Below are positions 5,975 through 6,635 of a stretch of DNA of 6,635 nt, one piece after another. How positions within the stretch are numbered: position 1 is the first letter of the stretch; each line of letters starts with the position of its first letter. This stretch comes from an uncultured Bacilli bacterium (GTDB lineage: Bacteria > Bacillota_I > Bacilli_A > RF39 > UBA660): contig CANQEF010000063.1 in assembly GCA_947594675.1 (NCBI GenBank), forward strand, positions 1 to 6,635, in the 5' to 3' direction. Below the pieces are notes generated by a model. It was not told the DNA's origin. It worked only from the letters and a program-made list of their open reading frames with translations, and did not search any database. A program made the position numbers and the translations under genes.

Positions 5975-6635
5975 ATGTAATTATATAAAGTTTCATATTC
6001 ATCTTTATTAAGATCATCTAATTTATAGTTATGATTTTTCATAATTGCTCCTTTAAAGTATTTTAGCATTTCATAATCATTTACGTCATTTCCGACTACG
6101 TAAAGAGCATTATAATCTAACTTTTCTATATTAAAAAGTCGCTTTAGGCTATTTAGTTTATTAATTGAATTATCTATTATATTAATATGTTCTGTACTAA
6201 GGTAGCAATTAATTTTTTCTTTTTGCAGTTCATTTACTATTTTTTCTCCTTGCGTTATATTGTCAAATACTCCAACTACTTTGATACAGTCTTTCTTATT
6301 TGTAGTTTCATTATAGCCATCATCTAGGTAATATTTGCAATTGTTTTTTTGGAGGATTTCTATACTTTTGTTAATTATATTTTCATCTAAAAGATAGGTA
6401 TCAATGCAGTAGTCCATGTTATTAAATATTTTAGCTCCATCACAACAGATTAGATAGCTATATGGAATGTTATATTTAATTAAGTCCTGCTTTAAATAAG
6501 AGTAATTTCTTCCTGTAATAATGCATAATATGTTTCCATTTTTGATAAAGCTTTGTACAGCATGTAGATTTTTTTCTAAAATTTCTTTATCTTTAACAAA
6601 TAAAGTGTCATCAAAATCACTAGCTAAAATTTTCA
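5953..6635 (-). CDS. Cof-like HAD-superfamily phosphatase (start codon cut by one base)
   Basis: This is probably a phosphatase of small phosphorylated metabolites, cytosolic, of the HAD-IIB (Cof) type with a C2 cap; substrate unknown. The frame runs to the right edge, where the last two bases read TG on the minus strand just before KILASDFDDT, so the start codon is almost certainly ATG with its A one base outside. The full protein would then have 227 residues. HAD motif I is DFDDT (7-11, nucleophile Asp7, acid Asp9), motif II is ITGR with Thr41, and a cap domain of about 75-155 follows. A probable motif III lysine is Lys160 in the NKLNSLKRL helix. Motif IV is GNDVND (182-187) followed by YEML. 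The first position after Gly is Asn rather than the usual Asp of GDxxND. An internal ATG at 6417 would remove motifs I and II and cannot be the real start. Its neighbour downstream is the DedA gene, 75 bases away. Confidence 0.9.
   Translation of the reverse strand, partial: KILASDFDDTLFVKDKEILEKNLHAVQSFIKNGNILCIITGRNYSYLKQDLIKYNIPYSYLICCDGAKIFNNMDYCIDTYLLDENIINKSIEILQKNNCKYYLDDGYNETTNKKDCIKVVGVFDNITQGEKIVNELQKEKINCYLSTEHINIIDNSINKLNSLKRLFNIEKLDYNALYVVGNDVNDYEMLKYFKGAIMKNHNYKLDDLNKDEYETLYNYIEELSKN

Noticed and set aside
5953..6417. Short 154-residue version of the HAD gene starting at an internal ATG
   Set aside because: It would lack the nucleophile motif DFDDT and motif II, which are present in the same frame up to the right edge.

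Overview
The window is AT-rich bacterial DNA, densely coded mostly on the minus strand, with strong AGGAGG-type ribosome binding sites and sigma-A-like promoters. The proteins (a Gram-positive-type DnaE, BipA/TypA, a cysteine-free bL28) point to a low-GC Firmicute or a Mollicutes-related Bacilli lineage. All five visible Trp codons (all in the DedA gene) are TGG. No gene visibly ends in TGA and none reads through one, so the standard bacterial code fits. I cannot name a genus.

Layout from left to right: (1) positions 1-1889, minus strand, the N-terminal 629 codons of the DNA polymerase III alpha subunit DnaE, cut by the left edge. (2) 1890-2296, a roughly 400-base divergent intergenic region with a -10 box for dnaE and a promoter for the next gene. 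(3) 2297-2479, plus strand, a small divergent ribosomal protein bL28 (rpmB), ending in a hairpin that contains its stop codon. (4) 2507-3226, minus strand, an unrecognised single-pass membrane protein starting at TTG. (5) 3282-3337, an AT-rich terminator built into a perfect 24-base tandem duplication. (6) 3342-5159, minus strand, the translational GTPase TypA/BipA with its own promoter. (7) 5275-5877, minus strand, a DedA-family membrane protein. (8) 5953-6635, minus strand, a Cof-like HAD phosphatase whose start codon is cut by a single base at the right edge.

The genes are mainly housekeeping: replication (dnaE), ribosome structure (rpmB), ribosome assembly or stress translation (typA), and envelope lipid transport (DedA). 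typA and the membrane-protein gene each have a visible promoter, so they look like separate transcription units. The HAD gene and the DedA gene run in the same direction with a hairpin between them. I see no mobile element, CRISPR array, toxin-antitoxin pair or defence island. I do not think the window holds a new multi-gene system. The points most worth checking are the uncharacterised membrane protein, the degenerate PHP domain of DnaE, the reduced bL28, and the tandem duplication at the typA terminator.
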